Source of the DNA: Levilactobacillus brevis
Lineage (GTDB): Bacteria; Bacillota; Bacilli; Lactobacillales; Lactobacillaceae
DNA: 64,000 bases
NCBI GenBank assembly: GCA_021383565.1
Contig: CP079699.1
Coordinates: forward strand, 1,922,001-1,986,000
Direction: 5' to 3'
Shown: positions 8,324 to 16,787 of the stretch, one piece after another
Layout of the letters: the number at the start of each line of letters is the position of its first letter
Position numbering within the stretch: the first letter of the stretch is position 1
Notes under the pieces: generated by a model
Database searches by the model: none
What the model saw: the letters and a program-made list of their open reading frames with translations, nothing else
Told to the model about the DNA's origin: nothing
Program-made: the position numbers and the translations under genes

Positions 8324-9808
8324 CTAGTTCTTATCCTTATCGGTAGCTTTGCTTTCACCGATCTTGCCGCCTTCCCAACGACCATGGTCAAGGTCATCGG
8401 CAATTTCACCAAAGCGCTTGTCATCCAGTTTGTATAAGAAACCGATAACAACAGCGGCAATGATTAAGCAAAGGCCAGGATACAACGTCATAGCGGCCTT
8501 GATACCATTTAAGGCACGAGGAGTTTGTGTTGCGTTGGCAACGTAACCCGTTAAGGCCAAGACACCGGCACTAACTAAAGCAGCCAGTGATTGTGCAATT
8601 TTCCGTGAGAAGTTAAATGCAGCGTATGTAATAGCTTCTTTACGGACACCTGAACGCCATTCACCAAAGTCAATCGCGTTGGAAACCATGGCCCAAGTAA
8701 TCCCGTTAGGAATAGCTAAAGCCGTGTACCCAATGGTAACTAAAACGATGAATGTGATAACGTTGGAAGGCAAGAAGTAGTTCAAAATGTTGGCTACGGC
8801 ACCAACAACGAAACTCCACATTGCGGTCCGCTTCTGACCAAAGTGCTTAGTTAATGTAGGAATCATGAAGACCCCGACGATTGAGCACCCCATCATAATA
8901 GCGTTGATGATTGGCTGAAGGCCAATGTTACCTAAGTTGTATTGTGCGTAGAACACCATCATTTGGTTGTTCGTGTTCATGGCAGAAATGGTAAACAAGG
9001 TCATGAGAATCAAGGCACCTAAAGGACCGTTCTTAAAGATAACTTTGATGTAATCCTTAAAGCCTTCCTTTTTGGCTGCTTCACCAGTTGCCCGGTGAAC
9101 CTTAACATTTTCCTTAGTTCCTAAGTAACAAACGGCAAACATTGCAATCCCAATGACAGCGAAGACTGCGGCTGCCCAGAAGTAACCGTGTTCTTCTTTG
9201 ACACCAGTGTTCCCGTTAGCAATCAAACCCATCAAAGGAATGAAGGCAACCCCGGCAATGAATTGAGCACCGACAGAACCAACCTGACGAGAAGTCGCCA
9301 TGAAGCTCCGGTCTTGCGAGTTCCGGGACATAACGGAAGCCAAAGAACCGTACGGGTCATTGGTAAATGAATAAACCAGGCCCCAAATCATGTATGCAGC
9401 ATATGCATAAATAATCTTTTGGACCCCAGTGAGACCAGATGGCATCGTAAACGTTACGACGGTCATAATCCCTAAAATGATGGCTGAAATCATCATGACC
9501 GGACGGAACTTACCACGTTTACCGATGTTCTTCCGGTTATCAATAACTGACCCGGCAATTGGATCCATAAACGCATCGAAAATCTTGGTGAAAGCAAAAA
9601 TCCCAGCGACCGCTCCGGCACCGATACCACACGCATCAATCCAGAACTTAGTCAGATATGCTTGCCCAAGGTCAAACATGAAGCCGTTACCAAAGTCCCC
9701 AAACCCATAAGCAATCTTTTCATGAGTAGGAATCCGCTTAGAGGAGTCATTCATCATTTCCCCCTCTTTAACTGCGGGTTTTGGACTTGTTGCTGCTTCT
9801 TCGCTCAT
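8324..9808 (-). CDS. GPH-family hexuronate:cation symporter
   Basis: This 494-residue membrane protein belongs to the glycoside-pentoside-hexuronide:cation symporter family, with about 12 hydrophobic segments. Signatures are EKIAYGFGDFGNGFMFDLG at the start, KIFDAFMDPIAGSVIDNRK and GKRGKFRP in the first loop, and NGITWAMVSNAIDFGEWRSG near the end. The ATG at 9808 is preferred over one 9 codons upstream because AAGGAGGTG lies right before it. It is the first gene of the operon with uxaE and uxaC, so it probably imports glucuronate or galacturonate with a cation. Two LacI-like operators and two cre boxes lie upstream. Confidence 0.88.
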   Translation of the reverse strand: MSEEAATSPKPAVKEGEMMNDSSKRIPTHEKIAYGFGDFGNGFMFDLGQAYLTKFWIDACGIGAGAVAGIFAFTKIFDAFMDPIAGSVIDNRKNIGKRGKFRPVMMISAIILGIMTVVTFTMPSGLTGVQKIIYAYAAYMIWGLVYSFTNDPYGSLASVMSRNSQDRSFMATSRQVGSVGAQFIAGVAFIPLMGLIANGNTGVKEEHGYFWAAAVFAVIGIAMFAVCYLGTKENVKVHRATGEAAKKEGFKDYIKVIFKNGPLGALILMTLFTISAMNTNNQMMVFYAQYNLGNIGLQPIINAIMMGCSIVGVFMIPTLTKHFGQKRTAMWSFVVGAVANILNYFLPSNVITFIVLVTIGYTALAIPNGITWAMVSNAIDFGEWRSGVRKEAITYAAFNFSRKIAQSLAALVSAGVLALTGYVANATQTPRALNGIKAAMTLYPGLCLIIAAVVIGFLYKLDDKRFGEIADDLDHGRWEGGKIGESKATDKDKN

Positions 9809-9843
9809 TTGAGCACCTCCTTGAATCTGCTTCAAACCATTAA

Positions 9844-9859
9844 ACGAAATCGCTTACAA
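9844..9859 (-). promoter_or_regulatory. cre (CcpA) box before the hexuronate transporter
   Basis: Minus-strand TTGTAAGCGATTTCGT fits the cre consensus WTGNAARCGNWWWCAW at 15 of 16 positions. It lies between the operator and the start codon, where CcpA would repress. Confidence 0.7.
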
Positions 9860-9865
9860 TTTTGA

Positions 9866-9879
9866 TACACACGTTAACA
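9866..9879 (-). promoter_or_regulatory. LacI-like uronate operator, site 1
   Basis: Minus-strand TGTTAACGTGTGTA, 57 bases before the transporter start, shares its first ten bases with sites 2, 3 and 4 in the window. Confidence 0.6.
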
Positions 9880-9956
9880 CAATACTTAACGTGGTTTCGC
9901 CATCGCTCGTCGGTTTCCACAACAAATGTTAAACGTCAGAGCTTCCAACGACACAT

Positions 9957-9972
9957 TAGTAAGCGCTTTCCT
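9957..9972. promoter_or_regulatory. Second cre-like box in the transporter promoter region
   Basis: TAGTAAGCGCTTTCCT matches cre at 14 of 16 positions with a perfect AAGCGCTT centre. Confidence 0.5.
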
Positions 9973-10001
9973 TTAACAATGTCTATACTATCACAAAGTC
10001 A

Positions 10002-10015
10002 TGCACACGTTAACA
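10002..10015 (-). promoter_or_regulatory. LacI-like uronate operator, site 2
   Basis: Minus-strand TGTTAACGTGTGCA. A possible promoter, -35 TTAACG overlapping the box and -10 TAGTAT 17 bp later, would make it repressible. The sites are 136 bp apart, about 13 helical turns, compatible with looping. Confidence 0.6.
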
Positions 10016-10036
10016 ATTTTTTTGATAAAAAAAGGA

Positions 10037-11044
10037 TTATTTTCGCAAATCCTTTACAGAATCCCGGACTATCAACGTTGGGACGATTACTTTTTTTATC
10101 GGATCAGTCATTGAACCGTCCAATAATTTTGTCAAAGCATCGATTCCCTCTTGGACAATATCATCGGTTGGTTTACGCACCGTCGTCAGTCGTGGAACCA
10201 GATATTTTGCATAGCTCATGTCATCATAGCCGATGATGGAGAGATCATCCGGTACGGAATAGCCCAGATCTTGGCAAGCGCGAACCGCACCAGCCGCCAT
10301 ATCATCATTGGACGCGAAGACACAGGTCGGGGTTTCAATGTTGCCGAGGATGCTCCGCATAGCTTCGTAGCCGCTATCTGGCAGATACGTGCCCTGTTGC
10401 ACCCATTCTGGCTTAACCGTGGCGTTACTGGCCGCCGTGACGTCAACAAAGGCCTTTTGCCGGTCACGCGTGGACACAAAGTCACTAGCCCCCTTGATCA
10501 AGCCAAACTTTTGATGGCCCATTCGCACAGCGTACTCCATGAGCTTCCGGGCGCCCAGGTAGTCGTCCGTCGTAAAGTTCGAGACATCCTCACGATCAAT
10601 TTTTCGGTTGAGAATCACCACAGGTAAGCCACGTTCAATCATCATATTGATAAACGCATCATCATTGGTACTCTGACTCACGACAATGGCGCCATCATAT
10701 TGATGGCGACTCACGGCGTTGCTGCCATCCAGTGCCTCAATACTATCAATCGAGATTGAATAGCCCGCCGGCAAAGCTTCCTTTGAACGATTGATAACAT
10801 CGACCAAGAAACTTGGTGACGTCCCCGTATCCAGTTCGGAGAAGAAAATGCCGATAATAAAGGAGCGCTTCTCAACCAGCCCCTTAGCATTAATGTTAGG
10901 CACATACCCCAAATCATCCGCAATCTTGCGAATCTTGCGTTTTGTTTCTTCTTTGACTAAGGGACTATCGTTCAGAGCACGTGAAACCGTGGTGTGTGAA
11001 ACGTTAGCGCGCTTAGCAATTGTTAAAATTGTGACCTCTTCCAA
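10037..11044 (-). CDS. LacI-family transcriptional regulator (likely uronate regulator)
   Basis: This 335-residue protein has an N-terminal helix-turn-helix (TILTIAKRANVSHTTVSRAL, then KRKIRKIADDLGYVPN hinge) and a periplasmic-binding-type sugar-sensing domain (IIGIFFSELDTG; FASNDDMAAGAVRACQDLGYSVPDDLSIIGYDD). It probably starts at TTG, 10 bases after GGAGG. It lies between the uxaC unit and the kduI-uxuA-kdgK unit. Repeated LacI-like boxes upstream of the uronate genes make it the best candidate for their regulator; KDG or a uronate would be the inducer. That link is inferred. Confidence 0.85.
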   Translation of the reverse strand: MEEVTILTIAKRANVSHTTVSRALNDSPLVKEETKRKIRKIADDLGYVPNINAKGLVEKRSFIIGIFFSELDTGTSPSFLVDVINRSKEALPAGYSISIDSIEALDGSNAVSRHQYDGAIVVSQSTNDDAFINMMIERGLPVVILNRKIDREDVSNFTTDDYLGARKLMEYAVRMGHQKFGLIKGASDFVSTRDRQKAFVDVTAASNATVKPEWVQQGTYLPDSGYEAMRSILGNIETPTCVFASNDDMAAGAVRACQDLGYSVPDDLSIIGYDDMSYAKYLVPRLTTVRKPTDDIVQEGIDALTKLLDGSMTDPIKKVIVPTLIVRDSVKDLRK

Positions 11045-11181
11045 TGTCTTATTGCCTCCCTGTTACGATCATCAATCGCTCGACTCTCTATTTTAGCAGC
11101 CAGCGGGGTAACTTAAGCACGCCTTGAGACTTTCTAAGGTGTTGACGTTATCTACGAAACTGCCGATAGACCTACTATAAC

Positions 11182-11222
11182 AAAACCGTCGACCAAATAC
11201 AGTGTTTTGGGCCGACGATTTT
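11182..11222 (-). terminator. Terminator after kdgK
   Basis: On the minus strand AAATCGTCGGCC pairs with GGTCGACGGTTTTG around a 14-base loop, six bases after the kdgK stop. It separates kdgK from the regulator gene. Confidence 0.65.
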
Positions 11223-11227
11223 AACGT

Positions 11228-12187
11228 TTATTCAAATTTTGACGTTCTTAGGAATTGGTCTAGCTGTTGGCGAGTTGGATAGCCATCATTGTCACCTGGG
11301 CTTTGTACCGCCATTGCACCGATAGCATTGGCCCGCTTTAAGGCGATTGGTAGTGGCTGGCCTTCCAGCAATCCTGAAATGAGACCAACGGCAAAACCAT
11401 CCCCCGCTCCCACAGTATCAACGACCCGTGGCACGGTGAAGCCAACTACGGTGAACTGCCGACCGTCCTTCAGCTTCGCAAAAGCTCCGGCAGCCCCCAA
11501 TTTCACGACGACCGCCTTGGTGGTTACCCCTTGTTGCAGGTAGAAATCCGCAATCGCTTCCGGTGTTTGGTACCCCGTCAACGTCTGGCCCTCGCTAAGG
11601 CCGGGCATGACAATCGTCCCATAACGCGCCAGGTCATTTGTCACCCGCACCATTTCCGTCTGCGAACGCCAAAGCGTGGGCCGCAAGTTGGGATCAAAGG
11701 TCACGGGAATCCGTTTATATACCAAGTCGGCGTTGAGTTGGCGGTACGCCGCCAAACAATTGGGTGATAACGCCGCAAATATCCCAGAGAGATGGGCAAA
11801 CCGAACGCCGGAAAGGTTCACTGTCGCTAAATCAGCGGGTTGGTAGTTCGCGGCGGCCGATCCTTGGCGGAAATAAGCGACGGCCGGATCGCCACGTGTC
11901 ACGCGTTGCTTGAGATAAAATCCCGTGGGCAATCCCGGCTTTGTGAGCATGGCAGCATCTGCCACACCATCCGTCCGTAACACCCGTCGCAAGTAAACAC
12001 CGAAGGGATCATCCCCAACCGCGGAAACGTAATCGACAGGGTGGCCAAGCCGGGCCATGCCAATCGCAACGTTGAGTTCTGCCCCAGCCGAAAACTTTTG
12101 AAAGTGTTGTGCCGTCGCCAAATCGACGTCACTCTCTTGCGCCTCGAACACAACCATGGGTTCTCCAATTGTCAGTAATTCCCCCAT
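11228..12187 (-). CDS. kdgK: 2-keto-3-deoxygluconate kinase
   Basis: This 319-residue PfkB-family sugar kinase phosphorylates 2-keto-3-deoxygluconate (KDG) to KDG-6-phosphate with ATP. Motifs are the N-terminal LLTIGEPMVVF and SAGAELNVAIGMARLG blocks (PfkB signature 1) and DTVGAGDGFAVG near residues 257-268, which carries the catalytic aspartate and anion hole. It starts 16 bases after the uxuA stop with GGGGAGGTG before ATG, so it is translated from the kduI-uxuA transcript. KDPG aldolase, the next enzyme, is not in the window. Confidence 0.92.
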   Translation of the reverse strand: MGELLTIGEPMVVFEAQESDVDLATAQHFQKFSAGAELNVAIGMARLGHPVDYVSAVGDDPFGVYLRRVLRTDGVADAAMLTKPGLPTGFYLKQRVTRGDPAVAYFRQGSAAANYQPADLATVNLSGVRFAHLSGIFAALSPNCLAAYRQLNADLVYKRIPVTFDPNLRPTLWRSQTEMVRVTNDLARYGTIVMPGLSEGQTLTGYQTPEAIADFYLQQGVTTKAVVVKLGAAGAFAKLKDGRQFTVVGFTVPRVVDTVGAGDGFAVGLISGLLEGQPLPIALKRANAIGAMAVQSPGDNDGYPTRQQLDQFLRTSKFE

Positions 12188-12203
12188 CGCTTACACCTCC
12201 CCG

Positions 12204-13271
12204 TTAGGATTTAGAAATGGCTTCCCAGAGCCCGTTCAAATAGGTCAACCCCAAAGCACGATCGTAAAGACCGTAGCCTGGTCGACCAGCCTCACCCCAA
12301 ATATCACGGCCATGATCGGGACGAATGACACCGTCAAAACCCGAGTCGTGGAGAGCTTTCATAATCGCAAACATATCGAGTGATCCCGCACTGGATAGAT
12401 GGGCCGCTTCACGAAAGTCGCGACCATTTCCCGTAAATTTAATATTTCGCGCATGAACAAAGGGTACCCGTCCCTGTGCAACAAACTCACGAATAATGGC
12501 CGGAATATCGTTGTCGGGATTTTCGCCCAGACTACCCGTGCAAATCGTAAAGCCATTCGCAAGCGATGGATTCATGGCCACAATGGCCCGCATATCGGCC
12601 GCATTTTTAAAAATCCGCGGCAGGCCAAACAACGGCATCGGCGGGTCATCGGGATGAATCGCCATCTGAATATGGCAAGCCTCGCAGACCGGCAAGATCG
12701 CATCTAGAAAGTACTTGAGGTTGGCCGCTAACCGCGACGCATCGACATCGGCATAAGCTTTAAACAAGCTCTGTACCTTAGCCAGACGCTCCGGTTCCCA
12801 GCCCGGTAGACTAAATCCATTGTCGCCACTCTGAATCTGCTGAATTAAGGCTTGCGGATCTTCTGCCGTGTAACGTTCCTGAAACGCCAACGCCTTGGAA
12901 CCATCCGCCAATTCGAAGTGCAAATCCGTTCGAATCCAATCAAAGATCGGCATAAAATTATAGCAAATCGTCTTAACCCCAACCTGTGCGAGGTTACGAA
13001 TTGTTTGCTGATAATTTTCAATGTAGTGGTCCCGTGTGGGCAACCCAATCTTGATATCATCGTGAATATTAACTGACTCGACAATTGTAAACTTCAAGCC
13101 TGCCGCTTCAATTTGGGCCTTTAGCGCCTTGATCTTAGCCAGCGGCCACACTTCGCCAACCGGCACATCAAAGAGTGCCCCCACAACCTGTTGGGCCCCC
13201 GGAATCTGCCGAATATCCCGGAGCTTAACGGCGTCCTCATCAGGGCCGTACCAGCGAAATCCCATTTCCAT
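12204..13271 (-). CDS. uxuA: Mannonate dehydratase
   Basis: This 355-residue enzyme removes water from D-mannonate to give KDG. It starts [20 protein letters not shown], the classic UxuA beginning; AGGAGAG lies 7 bases before the ATG at 13271, so the longer reading at 13298 is rejected. Further blocks are [32 protein letters not shown] (metal-binding histidine and aspartate) and [12 protein letters not shown]. It is the middle gene of kduI-uxuA-kdgK, 95 bases behind kduI. Confidence 0.95.
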   Translation of the reverse strand: MEMGFRWYGPDEDAVKLRDIRQIPGAQQVVGALFDVPVGEVWPLAKIKALKAQIEAAGLKFTIVESVNIHDDIKIGLPTRDHYIENYQQTIRNLAQVGVKTICYNFMPIFDWIRTDLHFELADGSKALAFQERYTAEDPQALIQQIQSGDNGFSLPGWEPERLAKVQSLFKAYADVDASRLAANLKYFLDAILPVCEACHIQMAIHPDDPPMPLFGLPRIFKNAADMRAIVAMNPSLANGFTICTGSLGENPDNDIPAIIREFVAQGRVPFVHARNIKFTGNGRDFREAAHLSSAGSLDMFAIMKALHDSGFDGVIRPDHGRDIWGEAGRPGYGLYDRALGLTYLNGLWEAISKS

Positions 13272-13366
13272 CTCTTGCTCTCTCCTTTTAACCGCCATGC
13301 ATCACATACGATAGGTCACAAGCCCTAGGCACCGTCTAACTGCAACTGATGCCCTTGCCTGCCAAA

Positions 13367-14215
13367 CTACCGTAAGTCATTCATCGCAACTTGATCCATA
13401 TCATCATATGTTTGATTCTCACCACACATTGCCCAGATGAAAGCGTAGTTCGTGGTCCCAACACCACAGTGAATGGAGTAACTGGGGTTAACCACAGCTT
13501 GGTCCTGCTTCATCCAGATATGCTTCGTGTTTTCTGGAGTTCCCATAAAGTGGGAGACTCGCGTATCAGCTGAACCGAATTCACAGTACAGGTACGTTTC
13601 CATCCGGCGCGCATGCGTGTGCGCGGGCATCGTATTCCAAGAATTACCGGGTTCCAGCACCGTGTAGCCCATTTGTAGCTGACACGTCTGCATCGTTGAA
13701 GCATCGATGTACTTGTGAATAACCCGCTTGTTCATATGTTCTTGATCACCCTTAGGCATCGCAATGGCGTCCTTGTAAACTAGTTTCTTATTCGGGTAAG
13801 TCTTGTGTGCCGGCGTAGAAACGACGTAGAACTTAGCTGGGGTCGTGGGATCGATGGAGTCAAAGACCACGTGCTTTGTTCCCATACCGATGTAAAAACC
13901 ATCGTGGGGCGCAATGGCACTCTCTTCGCCATCAATCGCGACCGTCCCAGCACCACCAATGTTGATAAACCCTAGTTCGCGACGTTCCAGGAAATAATTA
14001 ACACCTAATTCCTTATCCAGCTTGATTTCCAGCGGACCGTGAACCGGCGTAACACCACCAAAAATCATCCGGTCGTTATAGGTATACGTGAGTAGAATAT
14101 CGTCAGGACTAAAGATCTTTTCCATCAAAAATTGTTCACGCATCTGGTCTGTATTGTAGTGGTCGATATCTTCAGGACTGTGCGCGTATTGCGTGGTCAT
14201 ATTGAATGCCATCAT
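13367..14215 (-). CDS. kduI: 5-dehydro-4-deoxy-D-glucuronate isomerase (KduI)
   Basis: This 282-residue cupin-fold isomerase classically converts 5-keto-4-deoxyuronate from pectin or glycosaminoglycan breakdown to 2,5-diketo-3-deoxygluconate. Zinc ligands expected for KduI are visible: H199, H201 and E206 in MPAHTHARRMETYLY, and H249 in NPSYSIHCGVG. GGAGG precedes two adjacent ATGs (14215 and 14212); the second has the better spacing of 7 bases. No kduD dehydrogenase is nearby. It leads the uxuA-kdgK operon, so it may act as an auxiliary hexuronate isomerase, as has been proposed for the E. coli protein, or serve unsaturated uronates. Confidence 0.93.
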   Translation of the reverse strand: MMAFNMTTQYAHSPEDIDHYNTDQMREQFLMEKIFSPDDILLTYTYNDRMIFGGVTPVHGPLEIKLDKELGVNYFLERRELGFINIGGAGTVAIDGEESAIAPHDGFYIGMGTKHVVFDSIDPTTPAKFYVVSTPAHKTYPNKKLVYKDAIAMPKGDQEHMNKRVIHKYIDASTMQTCQLQMGYTVLEPGNSWNTMPAHTHARRMETYLYCEFGSADTRVSHFMGTPENTKHIWMKQDQAVVNPSYSIHCGVGTTNYAFIWAMCGENQTYDDMDQVAMNDLR

Positions 14216-14449
14216 ATTACCTCCATATTGTCGTGTTTAACCAACTAATGAATGCTCTTTTCTCCGCTCAGTTCACATACCAGTTTAGCACATGCTGACG
14301 AAAAATCCCCCTCATATATCACCGACTTGAGCGCAAAAGCCACCATCATCTTGTAACAAGTTTCACGTTCAAAATGATTCGTGGATCGGCCTGAAAAGTC
14401 GGCCAACCGGTCAGGAATTCCCATTTCTAGGACGCTTGCTAGCGTTGAA

Positions 14450-14465
14450 TTGAAAGCGCATTCAT
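14450..14465. promoter_or_regulatory. Perfect cre box of the kduI-uxuA-kdgK operon
   Basis: TTGAAAGCGCATTCAT fits WTGNAARCGNWWWCAW at all 16 positions and lies just downstream of the predicted start point, a repressing position. Confidence 0.8.
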
Positions 14466-14472
14466 TTAAAAA

Positions 14473-14486
14473 TGTTAACGTGTTCA
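14473..14486. promoter_or_regulatory. LacI-like uronate operator, site 3
   Basis: TGTTAACGTGTTCA sits immediately after the minus-strand -10, the same arrangement as at 3454-3467. Confidence 0.65.
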
Positions 14487-14514
14487 TTATACTGAATTCT
14501 TCGGCTGATTGCCA
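14486..14514 (-). promoter_or_regulatory. Promoter of kduI-uxuA-kdgK
   Basis: Minus-strand -10 TATAAT (14491-14486) with a weak -35 TGGCAA (14514-14509) at 17 bp. It would give a leader of about 265 bases. Confidence 0.6.
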
Positions 14515-14587
14515 GCCCTCACCCACGAGGTTACTTTCAAAAAAATCGTCGTCGATAGTTAACATCATCAACGACGAAGCAGTCTAC

Positions 14588-15292
14588 TTAAATGTCCAAA
14601 TCAGTTTTATCACTGGGGCTAACGTTCATGAAGTACCCCGGAAACTTGTCCAACAAGTACTTCCGTTCCTGAAGCATCAACCGCAAGTGGGCCGTCGTTT
14701 GAAAACGAACGTCCTCTAGATCACGGCGATATACCACGTCTAACAGATTCTCATGTTGTTGGATAATCGTCTGCCAATTAAGCGTATTGACCTTTAGGCG
14801 AATCCACCGGAACCGGTTCAACTGCATGTTCACTGTCTGCAACCAATCCCAAATGTTATCGCGGCCCGCAATCGTATAAAACTCATGGTGAAAGGCCTCA
14901 TCGAGATCGAAGAAGGTATCCGGATCTTCCTTTTGAATCGCCACCGCCTGCTCACGCAAGTTCACCTTCTGCTCGTGATAGGCTGCATCCGTCATCTTAG
15001 CTGTGGCTTCCAGCATAATCTCGACTTCCACGTTTTGCCGAACAAACCGTGCATCCTTTGCTTTTTCCATATCGATCTGGGAAATGTACGTCCCACTCTG
15101 CGGAATCACATCAATGAGGCCATCCCGTTCAATTCGAATTATGGCTTCTCTGACTGGCGTCCGTCCAATTCCTAATTCCTCAGAAATTGTCTTCTCAGAG
15201 ATCTTCTGGCCGGGAATAAACTTATTATGCATGATCCGGTAGCGAAGCTCAGAGTACGCCTCATTTCGCATATTCTTCGTCATTTGCTGCAT
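14588..15292 (-). CDS. GntR/FadR-family regulator (UxuR-like)
   Basis: This 234-residue protein has an N-terminal winged helix (KISEKTISEELGIGRTPVREAIIRIERDGLIDVIPQSGTYIS split as helix-turn-helix and wing, residues about 29-75) and an all-helical FCD ligand domain (DLDEAFHHEFYTIAG holds the typical D/H metal ligands). FCD regulators of hexuronate and gluconate genes respond to sugar acids. GGAGG lies 10 bases before the ATG. Candidate operators TACTNGTATATTAGTT occur before its own gene and before uxuB, with weaker copies near gnd and the MATE gene. Confidence 0.88.
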   Translation of the reverse strand: MQQMTKNMRNEAYSELRYRIMHNKFIPGQKISEKTISEELGIGRTPVREAIIRIERDGLIDVIPQSGTYISQIDMEKAKDARFVRQNVEVEIMLEATAKMTDAAYHEQKVNLREQAVAIQKEDPDTFFDLDEAFHHEFYTIAGRDNIWDWLQTVNMQLNRFRWIRLKVNTLNWQTIIQQHENLLDVVYRRDLEDVRFQTTAHLRLMLQERKYLLDKFPGYFMNVSPSDKTDLDI

Positions 15293-15712
15293 CTCAACTA
15301 CACCTCCTTATGGTGTTCACCAACTTACTTGTATATTAGTTTAACACAGGCACCAACGATTTTCTCTTGATTTTTATCGAATGGTTAAATAGTTCACAAT
15401 TTAGTAAACCGATTAACGTTTTGTCAAACCAACTCTTCTTTATCGCCATAATTTTTTAAAATTTAACTCATTACTTAACATTTGACTAACAAACTAGTTT
15501 GGCAGTTAGGCGATTTACGCGAGGCATTCCTCTCCATATTGGTCAATTGGTCGGAGTCGAATGGTTGCAAACGATATAAGCCGCTCATACCATTTTCAAT
15601 GAAATCGAGAACAATATCATCGCCCGACCTATTAAAGTTTGCCTTTGGCTTTTGAAATATTATCAAAAAATCCTGATCCGAATTTCTCCGCAATCAGGCT
15701 TTATTTTACAAC
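15293..15712. other. Intergenic region before the GntR-type regulator
   Basis: The region holds the regulator's ribosome site and a GntR-like box (15326-15341). The rest is AT-rich. A 72-codon minus-strand frame (15475-15693) has no ribosome site and no recognisable motif, and I do not call it a gene. Confidence 0.4.
15326..15341. promoter_or_regulatory. GntR-like operator, site A (autoregulation)
   Basis: TACTTGTATATTAGTT differs by one base from the site before uxuB at 29879-29894. Its left half is like the ACTTGTATAC half of gluconate-type GntR operators. It lies about 35 bases before the regulator's start codon. Confidence 0.55.
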
Positions 15713-16432
15713 TTAAAACACTTGTTGATACAGCATTGCCGCTGCGATTGCACCGGCAGTTGGGGCCACAATCGGCACCCAGCTGTAATTGAACTGTGAA
15801 CTCCCCTTGTGGGGGAACGGCCAGACCGCATGCAACAACCGCGGTCCGATATCCCGAGCCGGATTCAACGCCGGTCCAGTCGGTCCCCCAAAGGAAATGA
15901 CCAAACACATGACCAGAAAGCCTAGGCCAATAAAGTCCGCACGTGGGTCAATCTTGTCAGCAGTCATGCTCACCGCCCCTAAGACCAGAAGAAAGGTACC
16001 CACAAATTCATTGATGAACCCGTTCAACTGGCTATTGGCTGCGTCAATCGTCGAGAATGTCCCCAGGATAGCCTCCGTGTCGGTCGTCCGATCATAGTAT
16101 GGTTTGTACGCCAAGACGAGGACTAGCTGGCCAATGATGGCCCCCACCGTCTGCGCTAATATGTATGGCATGACCTCCTGCCAAGGAAAATTACCGGTAA
16201 CGGCCATAGCCACCGTCATGGCCGGATTAATCTGAGCGCCGGAAATGGTCGCGAACATTAAGGCCGGGATCATCACCCCAATGCCATATCCAAAACCAAT
16301 CAAAATCCAACCACCATGATAGCCCTTAGTTCCCTTGAGCTCAACGTTAGCAACCGAACCGTTACCTAGGGCAACCATGACGGCCGTCCCAATCAGCTCG
16401 GCCATACACCGAACGAATAAAGAATAATGCAT
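15713..16432 (-). CDS. Glycerol facilitator / aquaglyceroporin (MIP family)
   Basis: This 239-residue protein has six membrane segments and the two NPA half-helices: GAQINPAMTVA (69-71) and LNPARDIGPRLLHA (190-192). The aspartate after the second NPAR is the mark of glycerol facilitators rather than water-only channels. It moves glycerol, water or small solutes across the membrane passively. The start at 16432 has a TAGGAA site. It stands alone between the GntR-type regulator and the second uxaC, the only gene in the island not obviously tied to sugar acids. Confidence 0.88.
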   Translation of the reverse strand: MHYSLFVRCMAELIGTAVMVALGNGSVANVELKGTKGYHGGWILIGFGYGIGVMIPALMFATISGAQINPAMTVAMAVTGNFPWQEVMPYILAQTVGAIIGQLVLVLAYKPYYDRTTDTEAILGTFSTIDAANSQLNGFINEFVGTFLLVLGAVSMTADKIDPRADFIGLGFLVMCLVISFGGPTGPALNPARDIGPRLLHAVWPFPHKGSSQFNYSWVPIVAPTAGAIAAAMLYQQVF

Positions 16433-16703
16433 AAATTCCTACCCCAATCATCTTTTCTGGTTTATCCTGCCGAAAATATTCATGGCCGTCATCAGTCAAT
16501 GACGCGCCCAAAAAACAGCAGCATTAACATCATCCCCCTATCTCCAGTCGCTTTCAACATATTTTTCATGGTTTCACACCATAATTTGAAAATTATCCCT
16601 AAATTAGCTTAAATTTACCCATTAATCACGCATCCCCCCGCTAAAACATCACTGTATTTTCACGGCTTTTCAATTTCGCATCCATTTCAAATCAGTAATG
16701 TAA

Positions 16704-16752
16704 GCAAAAAAAATACGGCTCATCTCCCCCTTCAGGGAAAATAAGTCGTATT
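16704..16752 (-). terminator. Terminator of the GH31-GPH2-uxaC2 operon
   Basis: Minus-strand AATACGACTTATTTTCCC pairs with GGGAGATGAGCCGTATT, then a U8 run, about 36 bases after the uxaC2 stop. The remaining bases between 16433 and 16703 hold no gene I can support. Confidence 0.8.
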
Positions 16753-16787
16753 ATTTCGAGGATTGCCCTCAATCTTTTAACTGACGA

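Larger units (their letters stand above)
14245..14571 (-). other. Doubtful 108-codon open frame in the kduI leader
   Basis: A frame of 108 codons lies between the GntR-type regulator and kduI. It has no ribosome site, and a good cre box, operator and TATAAT -10 lie inside it, so it is more likely leader DNA than a gene. Its composition is protein-like (for example HFERETCYKMMVAFALK), so a decayed coding remnant is possible. I recognise no family. Confidence 0.2.

Noticed and set aside
15475-15693. 72-codon minus-strand frame upstream of the GntR-type regulator
   Set aside because: No ribosome site and no recognisable motif; it lies in AT-rich intergenic DNA.
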